The translations under genes and the position numbers were made by a program. A stretch of 64,000 bases of DNA from Serratia oryzae (GTDB lineage Bacteria; Pseudomonadota; Gammaproteobacteria; Enterobacterales; Enterobacteriaceae), in contig NZ_MOXD01000011.1 in NCBI RefSeq assembly GCF_001976145.1, positions 86,316-150,315 on the forward strand, in the 5' to 3' direction. The notes beneath the pieces were generated by a model. It did no database searches. It saw only the letters and a program-made list of their open reading frames with translations, and had not been told where the DNA came from. Below, piece by piece: positions 1 through 10,869 of this stretch (position 1 is the stretch's first letter; every line of letters starts with the position of its first letter).

Positions 1-127
1 TGTGATTTTCTGCCCCGGTGGTTTTTACACTGCTGCAACCGTGCTGGGTTTGCGCGTGACGATTGCCGCAACCGCAGCCGCTCTCGGTATGGCTATGTTC
101 CTGATGATGTTCTTTATGAGTATGCAT
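1..127 (-). CDS. zntA: Zinc/cadmium/lead-exporting P-type ATPase ZntA, N-terminal fragment
   Basis: Only the first 42 codons are inside the window; the gene runs off the left edge. The minus-strand reading begins MHTHKEHHQEHSH and continues with a GCGCGN cysteine motif, the His-rich, Cys-containing leader expected before the metal-binding domain of ZntA. ZntA pumps Zn(II), Cd(II) and Pb(II) out of the cytoplasm across the inner membrane. The assignment is supported by a ZntR-type promoter directly upstream and by the neighbourhood, since zntA lies next to yhhN-yhhL-rsmD-ftsY in enterobacteria. Here the serralysin locus separates zntA from yhhN. Confidence 0.85.
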   Translation of the reverse strand, partial: MHTHKEHHQEHSHTESGCGCGNRHAQTQHGCSSVKTTGAENH

Positions 128-166
128 AACGCCCCCTTCAGGCAATTAACGGTGTTCACACTATTA

Positions 167-198
167 ACTCTACACCTTGGAGCTGACTCCAGAGTCAA
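167..198 (-). promoter_or_regulatory. ZntR-type (MerR family) promoter of zntA
   Basis: On the minus strand a -35 box TTGACT (198-193) and a -10 box TAGAGT (172-167) are separated by 20 bp, the over-long spacer typical of MerR-family promoters. The spacer holds an imperfect dyad (174-195, arms CTCTGGAG and CTCCAAGG) that resembles the E. coli ZntR operator. By analogy zinc-loaded ZntR would untwist this promoter to switch on zntA. Confidence 0.8.
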
Positions 199-227
199 GC
201 CTCATATGAGAATTATTGCTAATTGAA

Positions 228-2265
<2,038 letters not shown>

Positions 2266-2313
2266 CAGGAAGGTAGGGGCCGCCTGTGCAGCCCCTACTT
2301 GCAGGAGAATCAG

Positions 2314-2673
2314 ATGAGTAGCAGGTTAACGCGTGCCGCGATGATCGCGGTGGGCATCACAGTGATGGGAGCAGCGATGGCCAGCAGTTTAGTTCTTCCT
2401 ACCGCGCAGTCATTGGCGGGCCAGTGGCAGGTTGCCGACGGCCAGCAGCAATGTCGGGTGGAGTTTCTCGTCAGCGAGCAACAGGGTACCAATGGTTATG
2501 AGCTGCGGGATCGCGAGCAGTGTTTGAAAAACCTGTTTGCCGCTGAGGTGGTTGGCTGGCGGCCAGCGCCCGATGGCATCGCACTGTTGCAGGCTGATGG
2601 CAGCACCTGGGTGTTTTTCTCACGCGAGGGGGAGGTTTATACGGGGGCGGGGGTGACGTTAAAGGCACTGTAA
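2314..2673 (+). CDS. inh: Periplasmic serralysin inhibitor (Inh/AprI family)
   Basis: This 119-residue protein should sit in the periplasm and block the protease if it misfires inside the cell. A signal peptide ends about AMA-SS (cleavage after residue 23). The mature N-terminus SSLVLPTAQSLAGQW corresponds to the trunk that family members insert into the protease active site. Two cysteines, C47 and C70, probably form the conserved disulfide of the small beta-barrel. The ATG at 2314 is chosen because GCAGGAG at 2301-2307 lies just upstream; an in-frame TTG at 2299 would start before that site. It is probably co-transcribed with the serralysin gene and is followed by a strong hairpin. Confidence 0.9.
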   Translation: MSSRLTRAAMIAVGITVMGAAMASSLVLPTAQSLAGQWQVADGQQQCRVEFLVSEQQGTNGYELRDREQCLKNLFAAEVVGWRPAPDGIALLQADGSTWVFFSREGEVYTGAGVTLKAL

Positions 2674-2680
2674 TGGGCAG

Positions 2681-2706
2681 AACGGGTTCGGCGAACCGAA
2701 CCCGTT
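2681..2706. terminator. Hairpin between inh and yhhN
   Basis: AACGGGTTCGG (2681-2691) pairs perfectly over 11 bp with CCGAACCCGTT (2696-2706) around a CGAA loop. It lies between two convergent genes, so it probably ends transcription from both sides, although neither side has a long T-run. Confidence 0.7.
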
Positions 2707-2713
2707 GCAGGCA

Positions 2714-3340
2714 TTACAGATACAGCGAACGGACGATCAGGAAATGGCCGACGAAGTAACAGAAGGCCACAATCCCGTCTGCGGCATGAAAAGTAAAACG
2801 GTAGCGGTTGAGAAGCCACACGATGTTAGCCAGCAGCAGCAGCGATGCCCCCGCCAGCAGCGAGAAGCTTAAATCGGTACTGCGCAGGAAATACTGTTCA
2901 CCGGCCAGCCATACCATCAGCAGCGCCATGGCCACCAGTGTGGCGATCGGCCAGCGCATCTCTTCCAGCCGGCTCCAAATGGTTGCCAGCAGTGCTGCCC
3001 CGATGATGAGCAGCGCCAGAGGCAACGGCCAGAAAAGGCTGAAGGTCATCTGGCTGGCAAAGCTCAGGGTATAAAGTAAGTGCGAGAGGAAGAACGCACC
3101 GATGGCATACAGCACGCGTTCGCGCGGCAGCAGCAGCAGGGCGTCACCCACCAGCGTGGCTAACAGGCCCAGGACGATCAGATAGCCGGTAGCACCCAGC
3201 ACCGGTGCCTGCCAGGCCAACAGCAGCATCAGCAGCAGCGTGACCGGTTTAAATACCCAGCGTTGCCAGCGCAGACCGCGGTAGGAGGCGTCGACGAACA
3301 GCCAACCGGAGAAAAATACGGCAAGGAACGGCCAACTCAT
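2714..3340 (-). CDS. yhhN: YhhN family inner-membrane protein
   Basis: This 208-residue protein is almost wholly hydrophobic, with about seven or eight membrane segments, and matches the YhhN/TMEM86 family in length and in landmarks such as [15 protein letters not shown] near the start and [11 protein letters not shown] at the end. Eukaryotic relatives hydrolyse lysoplasmalogens; the bacterial role is not established. The start at 3340 (MSWPFLAVF) has a good AAGGAAG ribosome site and agrees with the E. coli protein. An open frame continues upstream to 3397, but that extension has no family counterpart. It is the last gene of the rsmD-yhhL-yhhN string, and the yhhM gene usually found in between is absent. 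Confidence 0.88.
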   Translation of the reverse strand: MSWPFLAVFFSGWLFVDASYRGLRWQRWVFKPVTLLLMLLLAWQAPVLGATGYLIVLGLLATLVGDALLLLPRERVLYAIGAFFLSHLLYTLSFASQMTFSLFWPLPLALLIIGAALLATIWSRLEEMRWPIATLVAMALLMVWLAGEQYFLRSTDLSFSLLAGASLLLLANIVWLLNRYRFTFHAADGIVAFCYFVGHFLIVRSLYL

Positions 3341-3465
3341 TTTGTCTTCCTTATTTATTATGGGAGCTGCAGTAACCAACTCCGGGTTGTCACTCATGTC
3401 ACTTCTTCAGTTTAGGCAGCGCGCGTAAGTTAAACAACGCTTTCTTCATCATGCAGGGTATCGGG

Positions 3466-3738
3466 TTACTTCTTCTTGATCGGCGGCTGTTTTTTCTGCC
3501 AGGCCAGCAGTTCAAAGACGCCAAAAATAAAGATTTTGGCCTGCTGCCCACGGCTGATGGGCTGGTCTTTCGGCTGGGTGGATTTCAGTAATACCAGTTG
3601 CAGCCCGTGCATGACCACCATAAAAAACAGCGCCACATCGATAAAGTACTTCAGCGGTTTGGGGTACGGTGCGAACAGGTTGGTGAGCAGAAAGCCCCAT
3701 ACGCACAGCATCAGCAAGCGGCCCAGATTAATCAGCAT
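3466..3738 (-). CDS. yhhL: DUF1145 family small membrane protein YhhL
   Basis: This 90-residue protein begins MLINLGRLLMLCVWGF and contains two hydrophobic segments, then the conserved LLKSTQPKDQP and FGVFELLAWQKK motifs of the YhhL/DUF1145 family. Its function is unknown. The start codon lies inside the end of rsmD (11-base overlap), which points to translational coupling. An upstream in-frame extension to 3894 only reads antisense through rsmD sequence in another frame and is not used. Confidence 0.86.
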   Translation of the reverse strand: MLINLGRLLMLCVWGFLLTNLFAPYPKPLKYFIDVALFFMVVMHGLQLVLLKSTQPKDQPISRGQQAKIFIFGVFELLAWQKKQPPIKKK

Positions 3739-4351
3739 GTTCGGTTTTCTCATCAGTGGAACGGATATAAAGACGGTAAGCCACCTGACCGGCGACTTTC
3801 TCGCGGTGCAGCGTCCAGGTGGCGGGAACGTCAGCGGCGGCGCTTTCGGCTTCGGCTTCGACATAGATCCACGCCTCATCCGCCAGCCAACCACCTTGTT
3901 CTAATAGTATAACGGTTTCAGCCAGCAACCCTTGGCGAAATGGCGGATCGAGAAACACCACGTCAAAAGGTTGCCCATTGCCCGCAAGCCAGTGCAGTGC
4001 GTTGGTATTGATCACCTGCCCTGCGCCCTGCAGCAACGCCAGGTTTTTCTCCAACTGTTGTGCCACTGGCCGCTCATATTCCAGCAGCGTGGCGCTGGCG
4101 GCGTAGCGTGACAGTGCTTCCAGCCCTAACGCACCGCTGCCGGCGAAGCAATCCAGGCAACGAGCGCCGCGGATCACCGGTGCCAGCCAGTTGAACAGCG
4201 TTTCACGCACGCGATCGGTGGTTGGCCGCAGCCCTTGGCTGTTGGGGACCGGCAGCTTACGCCCGCGCCACTGGCCGCCGATAATGCGGATCTGGCCGGC
4301 AGGGGCCGATGGCGTTTTTTTAGCTGGGCTGCGTGAAGATAGTTTTGCCAT
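3728..4351 (-). CDS. rsmD: 16S rRNA (guanine(966)-N(2))-methyltransferase RsmD
   Basis: This 207-residue SAM-dependent enzyme methylates G966 of 16S rRNA in assembled 30S subunits. It shows the family features in order: IRIIGGQWRGRKL near residue 22, RPTTDRVRETLFNWL, the SAM-binding DCFAGSGALGLEALSR, and the catalytic DPPF motif near residue 136. The length is close to the E. coli protein. It is divergent from ftsY, as in other enterobacteria, and its 3' end overlaps yhhL. The region 4352-4602 between the two divergent genes should hold both promoters. Confidence 0.95.
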   Translation of the reverse strand: MAKLSSRSPAKKTPSAPAGQIRIIGGQWRGRKLPVPNSQGLRPTTDRVRETLFNWLAPVIRGARCLDCFAGSGALGLEALSRYAASATLLEYERPVAQQLEKNLALLQGAGQVINTNALHWLAGNGQPFDVVFLDPPFRQGLLAETVILLEQGGWLADEAWIYVEAEAESAAADVPATWTLHREKVAGQVAYRLYIRSTDEKTEHAD

Positions 4352-4602
4352 AAAGAGTATTGATACGCTTCGGAGTTAACGAAAAGTGACCACCATTCTA
4401 CCGGTGCGGCGCGCCGGGGGAAACGCTAAAACACGGTTGCGTTGGAAAGCGTGCCCGATGCGTGTTGCTGTGTGAGGGAAAGTGATAGACTCGGCGGATT
4501 AATTTTCGCATTGGCAAGTTAACTACCCAATGTGCTTGGTACGGCCAGCAACGCTGCGGTTTCAAGTCATCAGGGTATATGGGTATGGAGTAGGGGCAAT
4601 AG

Positions 4603-5961
4603 ATGGCAAAAGATAAGAAACGTGGTTTTTTCTCCTGGCTGGGCTTCGGCCAACAGGAAGAGAATCAGCAGCAACCTGAGCCAGCGGCAGAACAAGGGGA
4701 ACATCAGGCGACAGACACAGTGGTTGCCCCTAAACTGGACGACAAACTCCCCGCTCAGGAATTCGCACCCGCCGAATCCAAAGATACCCCAGGGGAGTGG
4801 GATGCCAGCCTGAACGGCGAGCCAATCGCTGAAAACATCCCGGTGCTGGTTGAGCACAGTGTGGTGGTGGAACAACCAGCTGAAGAGATCGACCCCCTGA
4901 TTGAACCGGTGGCTGAGGTGGTTGAACCTGAGCCACAGCCTGCACCCGAGCCGCTGGCCACAACGGTAGAGATTGAAACCCCGGCAGATATCCCCGAACT
5001 GCAGGCCCCTGCGGTGACACAGGAGCAGGAACGGCCGAGCAAGGAAGGCTTCTTCGCTCGTCTGAAACGCAGCCTGCTAAAAACCAAACAGAATTTGGGC
5101 TCTGGTTTTATCGGCCTGTTCCGTGGCAAAAAGATTGATGACGATCTGTTCGAAGAGTTGGAAGAACAACTGCTGATTGCCGACGTCGGCGTGGAAACCA
5201 CGCGTAAAATCATTGAATCCCTCACCCAGCATGCCAGCCGCAAGCAGTTGAAAGATGCCGAGGCGCTGTACGGCAAGCTGAAAGAAGAGATGTCGGGCAT
5301 TCTGGCGAAGGTGGATCAGCCGCTGGATGTCAGTGGCAAAACGCCGTTTGTGATCCTGATGGTGGGGGTTAACGGCGTGGGTAAAACCACGACTATCGGT
5401 AAACTGGCGCGCCAGTTCCAGGCTGAAGGGAAGTCGGTGATGCTGGCGGCTGGGGATACCTTCCGCGCCGCCGCGGTCGAGCAGCTGCAGGTGTGGGGGG
5501 AGCGTAACCGTATTCCGGTGGTGGCCCAGCATACCGGGGCTGATTCTGCCTCGGTGATCTTCGACGCCGTCCAGGCCGCTAAGGCGCGTAATATCGACGT
5601 CCTGATCGCCGATACCGCTGGCCGTTTGCAGAACAAAGCGCACCTGATGGAAGAGCTGAAGAAGATCGTGCGCGTCATGAAAAAACTGGACGAGCAGGCC
5701 CCCCATGAGGTTATGCTGACTCTGGATGCCAGCACCGGGCAGAATGCGGTCAGCCAGGCGAAGTTGTTTAATGAAGCCGTGGGCTTAACCGGCATCACGC
5801 TGACTAAACTGGATGGTACCGCCAAAGGCGGGGTGATTTTCTCTATCGCCGATCAGTTTACTATCCCGATTCGCTATATCGGCGTAGGTGAAGGCATTGA
5901 AGATTTGCGGCCGTTTAAGGCCGACGATTTTATTGAGGCACTTTTTGCCCGAGAGGATTAA
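4603..5961 (+). CDS. ftsY: Signal recognition particle receptor FtsY
   Basis: This 452-residue GTPase docks the SRP-ribosome complex at the inner membrane during co-translational insertion. An acidic, low-complexity A domain rich in Glu, Pro and Ala fills roughly residues 15-145. The N domain follows, then the G domain with G1 GVNGVGKTT (255-263), DTAGR (337-341) and TKLDG (401-405). The ATG at 4603 has a GGGG ribosome site. It heads the ftsY-ftsE-ftsX operon, with five bases between its stop and ftsE. Confidence 0.96.
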   Translation: MAKDKKRGFFSWLGFGQQEENQQQPEPAAEQGEHQATDTVVAPKLDDKLPAQEFAPAESKDTPGEWDASLNGEPIAENIPVLVEHSVVVEQPAEEIDPLIEPVAEVVEPEPQPAPEPLATTVEIETPADIPELQAPAVTQEQERPSKEGFFARLKRSLLKTKQNLGSGFIGLFRGKKIDDDLFEELEEQLLIADVGVETTRKIIESLTQHASRKQLKDAEALYGKLKEEMSGILAKVDQPLDVSGKTPFVILMVGVNGVGKTTTIGKLARQFQAEGKSVMLAAGDTFRAAAVEQLQVWGERNRIPVVAQHTGADSASVIFDAVQAAKARNIDVLIADTAGRLQNKAHLMEELKKIVRVMKKLDEQAPHEVMLTLDASTGQNAVSQAKLFNEAVGLTGITLTKLDGTAKGGVIFSIADQFTIPIRYIGVGEGIEDLRPFKADDFIEALFARED

Positions 5962-5966
5962 TACGG

Positions 5967-6638
5967 ATGATTCGCTTTGAACAGGTCAGTAAAGCTTATC
6001 TGGGCGGACGGCAGGCGCTGCAGGGGGTTGATTTCCATCTGCGCCCGGCGGAGATGGCGTTTCTGACCGGCCATTCCGGGGCAGGGAAAAGTACCCTGCT
6101 GAAACTGATTTGTGGTATCGAACGGCCAAGCGCGGGGCATATCTGGTTCAGCGGGCACGATATCAGCCGCTTGAAGAGCCGCGAGGTGCCTTTCTTGCGC
6201 CGCCAGATCGGCATGATCTTTCAGGATCACCATCTGTTGCTGGATCGCACGGTGTACGACAATGTGGCCATGCCGCTGGTGATCGCCGGGGCCAGTAGCG
6301 AAGATATTCGCCGCCGCGTGTCGGCCGCGCTGGACAAGGTCGGGCTGCTGGATAAAGCGAAGAACTTCCCGATCCAGCTTTCTGGCGGTGAGCAGCAGCG
6401 CGTCGGCATCGCCCGCGCGGTGGTGAACAAGCCTGCGGTTCTGCTGGCGGATGAGCCAACCGGTAACCTGGATGATGCGCTGTCGGAAGGTATTCTGCGC
6501 CTGTTTGAAGAATTTAACCGCGTAGGGGTGACGGTGCTGATGGCCACCCACGATACCGGGCTGATTGCGCGCCGCAACTACCGTATCCTGACGCTGAGCC
6601 AGGGCCGCATGGCCGGAGGAGCGCATCATGGCGAATAA
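5967..6638 (+). CDS. ftsE: Cell division ATP-binding protein FtsE
   Basis: This 223-residue ABC ATPase works with FtsX at the septum, where the pair drives activation of periplasmic murein hydrolases through EnvC. Walker A GHSGAGKS is at residues 35-42, followed by the Q-loop segment GMIFQDHH, signature LSGGEQQR and Walker [13 protein letters not shown], then the switch histidine in MATHD. Its last 11 bases overlap the start of ftsX, indicating coupled translation. Confidence 0.96.
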   Translation: MIRFEQVSKAYLGGRQALQGVDFHLRPAEMAFLTGHSGAGKSTLLKLICGIERPSAGHIWFSGHDISRLKSREVPFLRRQIGMIFQDHHLLLDRTVYDNVAMPLVIAGASSEDIRRRVSAALDKVGLLDKAKNFPIQLSGGEQQRVGIARAVVNKPAVLLADEPTGNLDDALSEGILRLFEEFNRVGVTVLMATHDTGLIARRNYRILTLSQGRMAGGAHHGE

Positions 6639-7581
6639 CGAGAAAACGGCCAAGAGCAAGGCACTGCGCGGCGGCTGGCGTGAACAGTGGCGCTACGCCT
6701 GGATGAACGCTATCGCGGATATGCTGCGCCAACCGCTGGCCACGCTGCTGACGGTGATGGTGATCGCTATCTCCCTGACGCTGCCCAGCGTCTGTTATAT
6801 CGTGTGGAAAAACGTCAGCACCGCGGCCACCCAGTGGTACCCGACGCCGCAGTTGACGGTCTACCTGGATAAATCCCTCGACGACGACGCGGCGGTGAAA
6901 GTGCTGGACGCCATCAAGGCGGAAGCGGGCGTGGAAAAGGTGAACTACCTGTCGCGTGAGGAAGCGCGCGGTGAGTTCCGCAACTGGTCTGGTTTTGGCG
7001 GCGCGCTGGATATGCTGGAAGAGAATCCGCTGCCAGCGGTGGCGATAATCACGCCGAAGATGAGTTTTCAGAGCTCCGATACGCTCAACACCCTGCGCGA
7101 TCGCGTGGCGGCGATTCACGGCGTGGACGACGTGCGGATGGACGACAGCTGGTTTGCCCGCCTGGCGGCGCTGACCGGGCTGGTGGGCCAGGTGGCTTTG
7201 ATGATCGGCATCTTGATGATTGTGGCGGTATTCCTGGTGATTGGTAACAGCGTACGCCTAAGTATCTTCAGCCGTCGCGATACCATCAACGTGATGAAGC
7301 TGATCGGTGCCACCGATGGCTTTATTCTGCGCCCGTTCCTCAACGGCGGCGCCATGCTTGGCTTCTTTGGCGCATTATTCTCGCTGATCCTCTCCGGTGT
7401 GCTGGTATGGACGCTGGAATCGGTGGTGACCAGCGTGGCAAAAGTGTTCGGCACCACCTTTACCCTGCACGGTCTGGGGTGGGACGAAGCCCTGCTGTTA
7501 TTGCTGATTGCCGCGATGATTGGCTGGGTTGCCGCCTGGTTGGCCACAGTGCAACATTTACGCCGATTTACACCACAATAA
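6628..7581 (+). CDS. ftsX: Cell division protein FtsX
   Basis: This 317-residue integral membrane partner of FtsE has a cytoplasmic N-terminus, a first membrane helix near residues 38-60 ([14 protein letters not shown]), a large periplasmic domain of about 110 residues that would contact EnvC, and three further helices in the FtsX/MacB-type C-terminal domain (from [18 protein letters not shown] on). Length and motif [13 protein letters not shown] fit the family. It overlaps ftsE by 11 bases. Its stop codon lies only about 12 bases before a candidate rpoH promoter. Confidence 0.95.
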   Translation: MANNEKTAKSKALRGGWREQWRYAWMNAIADMLRQPLATLLTVMVIAISLTLPSVCYIVWKNVSTAATQWYPTPQLTVYLDKSLDDDAAVKVLDAIKAEAGVEKVNYLSREEARGEFRNWSGFGGALDMLEENPLPAVAIITPKMSFQSSDTLNTLRDRVAAIHGVDDVRMDDSWFARLAALTGLVGQVALMIGILMIVAVFLVIGNSVRLSIFSRRDTINVMKLIGATDGFILRPFLNGGAMLGFFGALFSLILSGVLVWTLESVVTSVAKVFGTTFTLHGLGWDEALLLLLIAAMIGWVAAWLATVQHLRRFTPQ

Positions 7582-7590
7582 AGGTTTTTT

Positions 7591-7599
7591 TGGTATACT
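7591..7599 (+). promoter_or_regulatory. Candidate extended -10 promoter for rpoH
   Basis: TGG-TATACT (7591-7599) fits an extended -10 element just after the ftsX stop codon. No good -35 lies at 17 bp. It would correspond in position to the distal housekeeping rpoH promoter and leave a leader of about 280 bases, long enough for the temperature-sensing structure known in rpoH mRNA. Confidence 0.45.
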
Positions 7600-7732
7600 C
7601 TTCTCCTGCTGCGTCTTACCTGGTTGCGGGGGAAGAGGGCGCCTATCCCACCTCTTTTCATGACCGCACAAATTCCCTATGATTCTGAGCATCCGTCACG
7701 TATTGTCGTGAGCGCGGCGAACGAAAAAATGT

Positions 7733-7760
7733 GGAACTTATAGGGTAGAACAGGGTCGTA
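7733..7760 (+). promoter_or_regulatory. Sigma-E-type promoter of rpoH
   Basis: GGAACTT (7733-7739) and TCGTA (7756-7760) are separated by 16 bases after GAACTT, the same spacing as the sigma-E-dependent P3 promoter of E. coli rpoH. This would feed envelope stress or extreme heat into sigma-32 synthesis. Confidence 0.65.
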
Positions 7761-7885
7761 AATGGCAGCAAATGTTAAGGTGCCCGGCGTGTGGAAACGC
7801 TTTTGCAACAGCAATAGCCATAAGATCAATAACTCCCCGCCGTAAAATCATCTGCATGATCTGTTTTATCAAGAGAGGGTTTTGA

Positions 7886-8743
7886 ATGACCAAAGAAATG
7901 CAAACTTTAGCCTTAGTCCCACAGGGCAGCTTGGAAGCCTACCTGCGGGCAGCCAACGCCTATCCGATGCTGACGGCAGAGGAAGAGCGGGAATTGGCTG
8001 AACGGCTGCATTACCAGGGCGATCTGGAAGCAGCCAAGCTGCTCATCCTGTCTCACCTGCGCTTTGTCGCTCATATTGCCCGTAACTATTCAGGGTACGG
8101 GTTGCCACAGGCAGACCTGATCCAGGAAGGGAATATCGGCCTGATGAAAGCGGTGCGCCGCTTCAATCCAGAAGTGGGTGTGCGCCTGGTTTCTTTTGCC
8201 GTGCACTGGATCAAGGCAGAAATTCACGAATACGTGCTGCGCAACTGGCGTATCGTCAAAGTGGCGACCACCAAGGCACAGCGCAAACTGTTCTTTAACC
8301 TGCGTAAAACCAAGCAGCGTCTGGGCTGGTTCAATCAGGACGAAGTGGAGCTGGTCGCTCGCGAACTGGGTGTGACCAGTAAAGACGTGCGTGAAATGGA
8401 ATCCCGCATGGCCGCACAGGACATGACCTTTGACCCAACGCCGGAAGATGAAGGGCGTGATGGTCAGGCAATGGCTCCGGTGCTGTATCTGCAGGACAAA
8501 AGCTCTGACTTTGCCGAAGGCATCGAGGAAGATAACTGGGAAAGCAGCGCCGCAGACAAACTGGCCTATGCGCTGGAAGGCCTGGACGAGCGCAGCCAGC
8601 ATATCATCCGCGCCCGCTGGCTGGACGATGACAACAAATCCACCTTGCAGGAACTGGCCGATCAATACGGTGTTTCTGCTGAACGTGTGCGCCAGCTTGA
8701 AAAGAACGCCATGAAGAAGCTGAAGATGGCGATCGAAGCGTAA
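7886..8743 (+). CDS. rpoH: RNA polymerase heat-shock sigma factor RpoH (sigma-32)
   Basis: This 285-residue group 3 sigma factor directs RNA polymerase to heat-shock promoters. Region 2 is seen as [16 protein letters not shown] through [16 protein letters not shown] and [15 protein letters not shown]. The RpoH box region carries [17 protein letters not shown], and region 4 is [17 protein letters not shown] with the helix-turn-helix [27 protein letters not shown]. The first codons, ATG ACC AAA GAA ATG CAA, resemble the translation-control region of the E. coli gene. The upstream gap of 304 bases holds two candidate promoters. Confidence 0.97.
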   Translation: MTKEMQTLALVPQGSLEAYLRAANAYPMLTAEEERELAERLHYQGDLEAAKLLILSHLRFVAHIARNYSGYGLPQADLIQEGNIGLMKAVRRFNPEVGVRLVSFAVHWIKAEIHEYVLRNWRIVKVATTKAQRKLFFNLRKTKQRLGWFNQDEVELVARELGVTSKDVREMESRMAAQDMTFDPTPEDEGRDGQAMAPVLYLQDKSSDFAEGIEEDNWESSAADKLAYALEGLDERSQHIIRARWLDDDNKSTLQELADQYGVSAERVRQLEKNAMKKLKMAIEA

Positions 8744-8761
8744 TTCTGCTCAATGCATTGA

Positions 8762-8794
8762 AAAAGCCCGGCTGGTGTTAACCTCCGGGCTTTT
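8762..8794. terminator. Rho-independent terminator after rpoH
   Basis: AAAAGCCCG (8762-8770) pairs with CGGGCTTTT (8786-8794) around a 15-base loop. The T-run serves rpoH and the opposing A-run serves the convergent minus-strand gene, so it is probably bidirectional. Confidence 0.85.
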
Positions 8795-8808
8795 CTATTG
8801 TTGGGCGT

Positions 8809-10869
8809 TTATTTAGCGATGCCAGCAAATTCCGGTGCCGGGCAATTATAGCCAAAATGGCTTGACCAGCCGTATGGAGTGCCTGTTTTGACGTAGCGCT
8901 GATAGAGCGCCCGCCCGGTTTTGGCATCGCGTGCGATAACCCAACTTGCAGCGTTGCACAGCACGGCGGCGTAGGCATGGCTTTTTGGCGGCAAGAGATC
9001 GGCGGCTTTCTGCGCCAGAGCCACCGCCTGCCAGCGATAGTGCAGGAAGCGGTTATCTGCCTCTGGCAGAGATTTGGCAGCCCGCACCGCTTCAGCGGCA
9101 CTGATCCAGCTCTTGTGCTTCAACTCGCTGGTATTAAAGGCATCTCCCAGGTAGGAATAACCTGCGCCGTAAATGGCGTAGTCTGGCGTCATTTCGTAAC
9201 CGCTGAACTCCAGCCCCTGTGAGCGCAGCAAGGCCGCGGCCTGATAGTAGGCTTCGGCGCGCGTGGTTTTATCGCTGGCTTTATCCTGTGCCACTTTCAA
9301 GCGGGCGGCAAATTCCTGCGCGGCTTGGCCATAGTTAGGAATGGCGAAGTAATTGAGCGCTTCCTGATAACGCCCGGCGCGCATCATCCGCCGCGCCAAC
9401 AGTTCGCGCAGATGGATTTCTGGCGTGAGTACCTGGCCGTTGTACTCATCCGGCTTGACCGGTTTCAGCGGCGTGGTGGGCGCAGGGGCATGTTTATCGA
9501 CAAAGCCTTTCAACTCATCAATGGTCAGCACCCGCTCGGCGATATCGGCGACGTCTGCCCAGTAATTTTCTTTACCGCGGTACATCAGTTCCATCGCTTG
9601 CAGGTAATCGCCGCGGTTCAGCGCCAAAATGGCTTGCTCACCGGCTACCCGGCATTCGGGAATGATCATTTCATTAGCGAAATCTTCACCATACTGCGGC
9701 CCCCAGCTTTCGTCAGAGGGGAAGGCTGCGGCCGCTTTGGCATAGGCGGCGGTGGCGGCCTTCAGGTTGCCGTCACGCAGCGCCATCTTGGCGCGCAACC
9801 ACCAGGCCAAACCGCTGTCTCCGGCGTTTTTCAGCAGGCTGGCGGCCATCGGGTACTGCCCAGAACGATAAGCGAGTGCCGCCAGCCGATCGCTGCCTGC
9901 AAAGCCGCTTTGCACCGACTCATTCAGCAGCGCCAGGATTGGTGTAATTATCTGCTTGGTATTGTCGTATGGCTGCAGGTTACCGCTGCGGGCGAACAGT
10001 TCGATGGTCACCAGTTGCTGAATCAGCGGATCGTGAATCACCTGTTTTAAGCTATCCAGATGAGCTGGGTTAATCAGATAGCTGGAGACATATTGCAACG
10101 ATAAGCCGCCATCACTGTCCCCCTGTGCCGCCTGCTGGGCATACAGCTGCACCGCAGGGGCAATCTCGCCCTGCCACAGGTGAATGCGCGCCTGCTGGCC
10201 CAGGCTGCTTAACGCCAGTTGATCGGGATCGGCCACACCGTTTTTCACTTGATCGATCACCTGCTGGAAAGCCGCGCTAGCCTTAGCAAGCTGTGCTTTT
10301 TCTGGATGTTGCACTGCCGGTGCGGTTGAACCGTCGGCGTTTTCCGGCGTGCCGCGATCATTCATCCACAGTCGCCCGAGCGAGTATTGTGCCCGTAATC
10401 CCCAGTCGCCCCGATCGGCCGCCGGCAGCGCCAGCACTTGCTGGAAGTAATCCGCCGCACGGGGATCTTCCGCCGCAAAAGCTACCGCGCCCAGGGTGTA
10501 CAGGCGTGCCGCGTTGGAGAGCGCTTGTGCGTCAACGGCATCCGCTTGTTCAACGGTTTTGCTGGCGCGCATCTGGTTGATCGCCACCTCCTGAGGGGAC
10601 TGCGGCATCGGTTTTGCCGGTGTCTCCGGAGCCGCAGCCTTCCACAGCGGCAATTGCTTATCTACTGCGACCAGGCGGCGGGCTTCGAACGCAAAGTTAC
10701 CTTCTGGCATATACAACAGAGTACCGTCGCGATTGAGCAACAAGCGGTTGGGGAAATCCGGCCCGCAGGCCTGGCTGCTCAATGGAATAAGCAACGCGGC
10801 GGCAATCAGGGGGACGAGCGGGAGAGTGCGGTTACGCATGCCCGCTAAGCGCAAATCATGGGACGACAT
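8809..10869 (-). CDS. Large exported protein of unknown function
   Basis: I do not recognise a defined family for this 686-residue protein. A signal peptide is evident (MRNRTLPLVPLIAAALLIPLSSQA, residues 11-34), and the next residues CGPDFPNRLLLNRDG suggest an export site just before a cysteine; the lipobox is poor, so lipoprotein status is open. The body is rich in Ala, Gln, Leu and Tyr and looks like helical TPR/Sel1-type repeats. The start at 10869 has AGGAGG in front and overlaps the DUF3142 gene by 14 bases. It is the last gene of panM-DUF3142-this gene. It may act with the DUF3142 protein in the periplasm. Confidence 0.8.
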   Translation of the reverse strand: MSSHDLRLAGMRNRTLPLVPLIAAALLIPLSSQACGPDFPNRLLLNRDGTLLYMPEGNFAFEARRLVAVDKQLPLWKAAAPETPAKPMPQSPQEVAINQMRASKTVEQADAVDAQALSNAARLYTLGAVAFAAEDPRAADYFQQVLALPAADRGDWGLRAQYSLGRLWMNDRGTPENADGSTAPAVQHPEKAQLAKASAAFQQVIDQVKNGVADPDQLALSSLGQQARIHLWQGEIAPAVQLYAQQAAQGDSDGGLSLQYVSSYLINPAHLDSLKQVIHDPLIQQLVTIELFARSGNLQPYDNTKQIITPILALLNESVQSGFAGSDRLAALAYRSGQYPMAASLLKNAGDSGLAWWLRAKMALRDGNLKAATAAYAKAAAAFPSDESWGPQYGEDFANEMIIPECRVAGEQAILALNRGDYLQAMELMYRGKENYWADVADIAERVLTIDELKGFVDKHAPAPTTPLKPVKPDEYNGQVLTPEIHLRELLARRMMRAGRYQEALNYFAIPNYGQAAQEFAARLKVAQDKASDKTTRAEAYYQAAALLRSQGLEFSGYEMTPDYAIYGAGYSYLGDAFNTSELKHKSWISAAEAVRAAKSLPEADNRFLHYRWQAVALAQKAADLLPPKSHAYAAVLCNAASWVIARDAKTGRALYQRYVKTGTPYGWSSHFGYNCPAPEFAGIAK

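Noticed and set aside
2-226. Plus-strand frame of 74 codons at the left edge
   Set aside because: It is antisense to the zntA start and its promoter; the minus strand gives a clear ZntA N-terminus.
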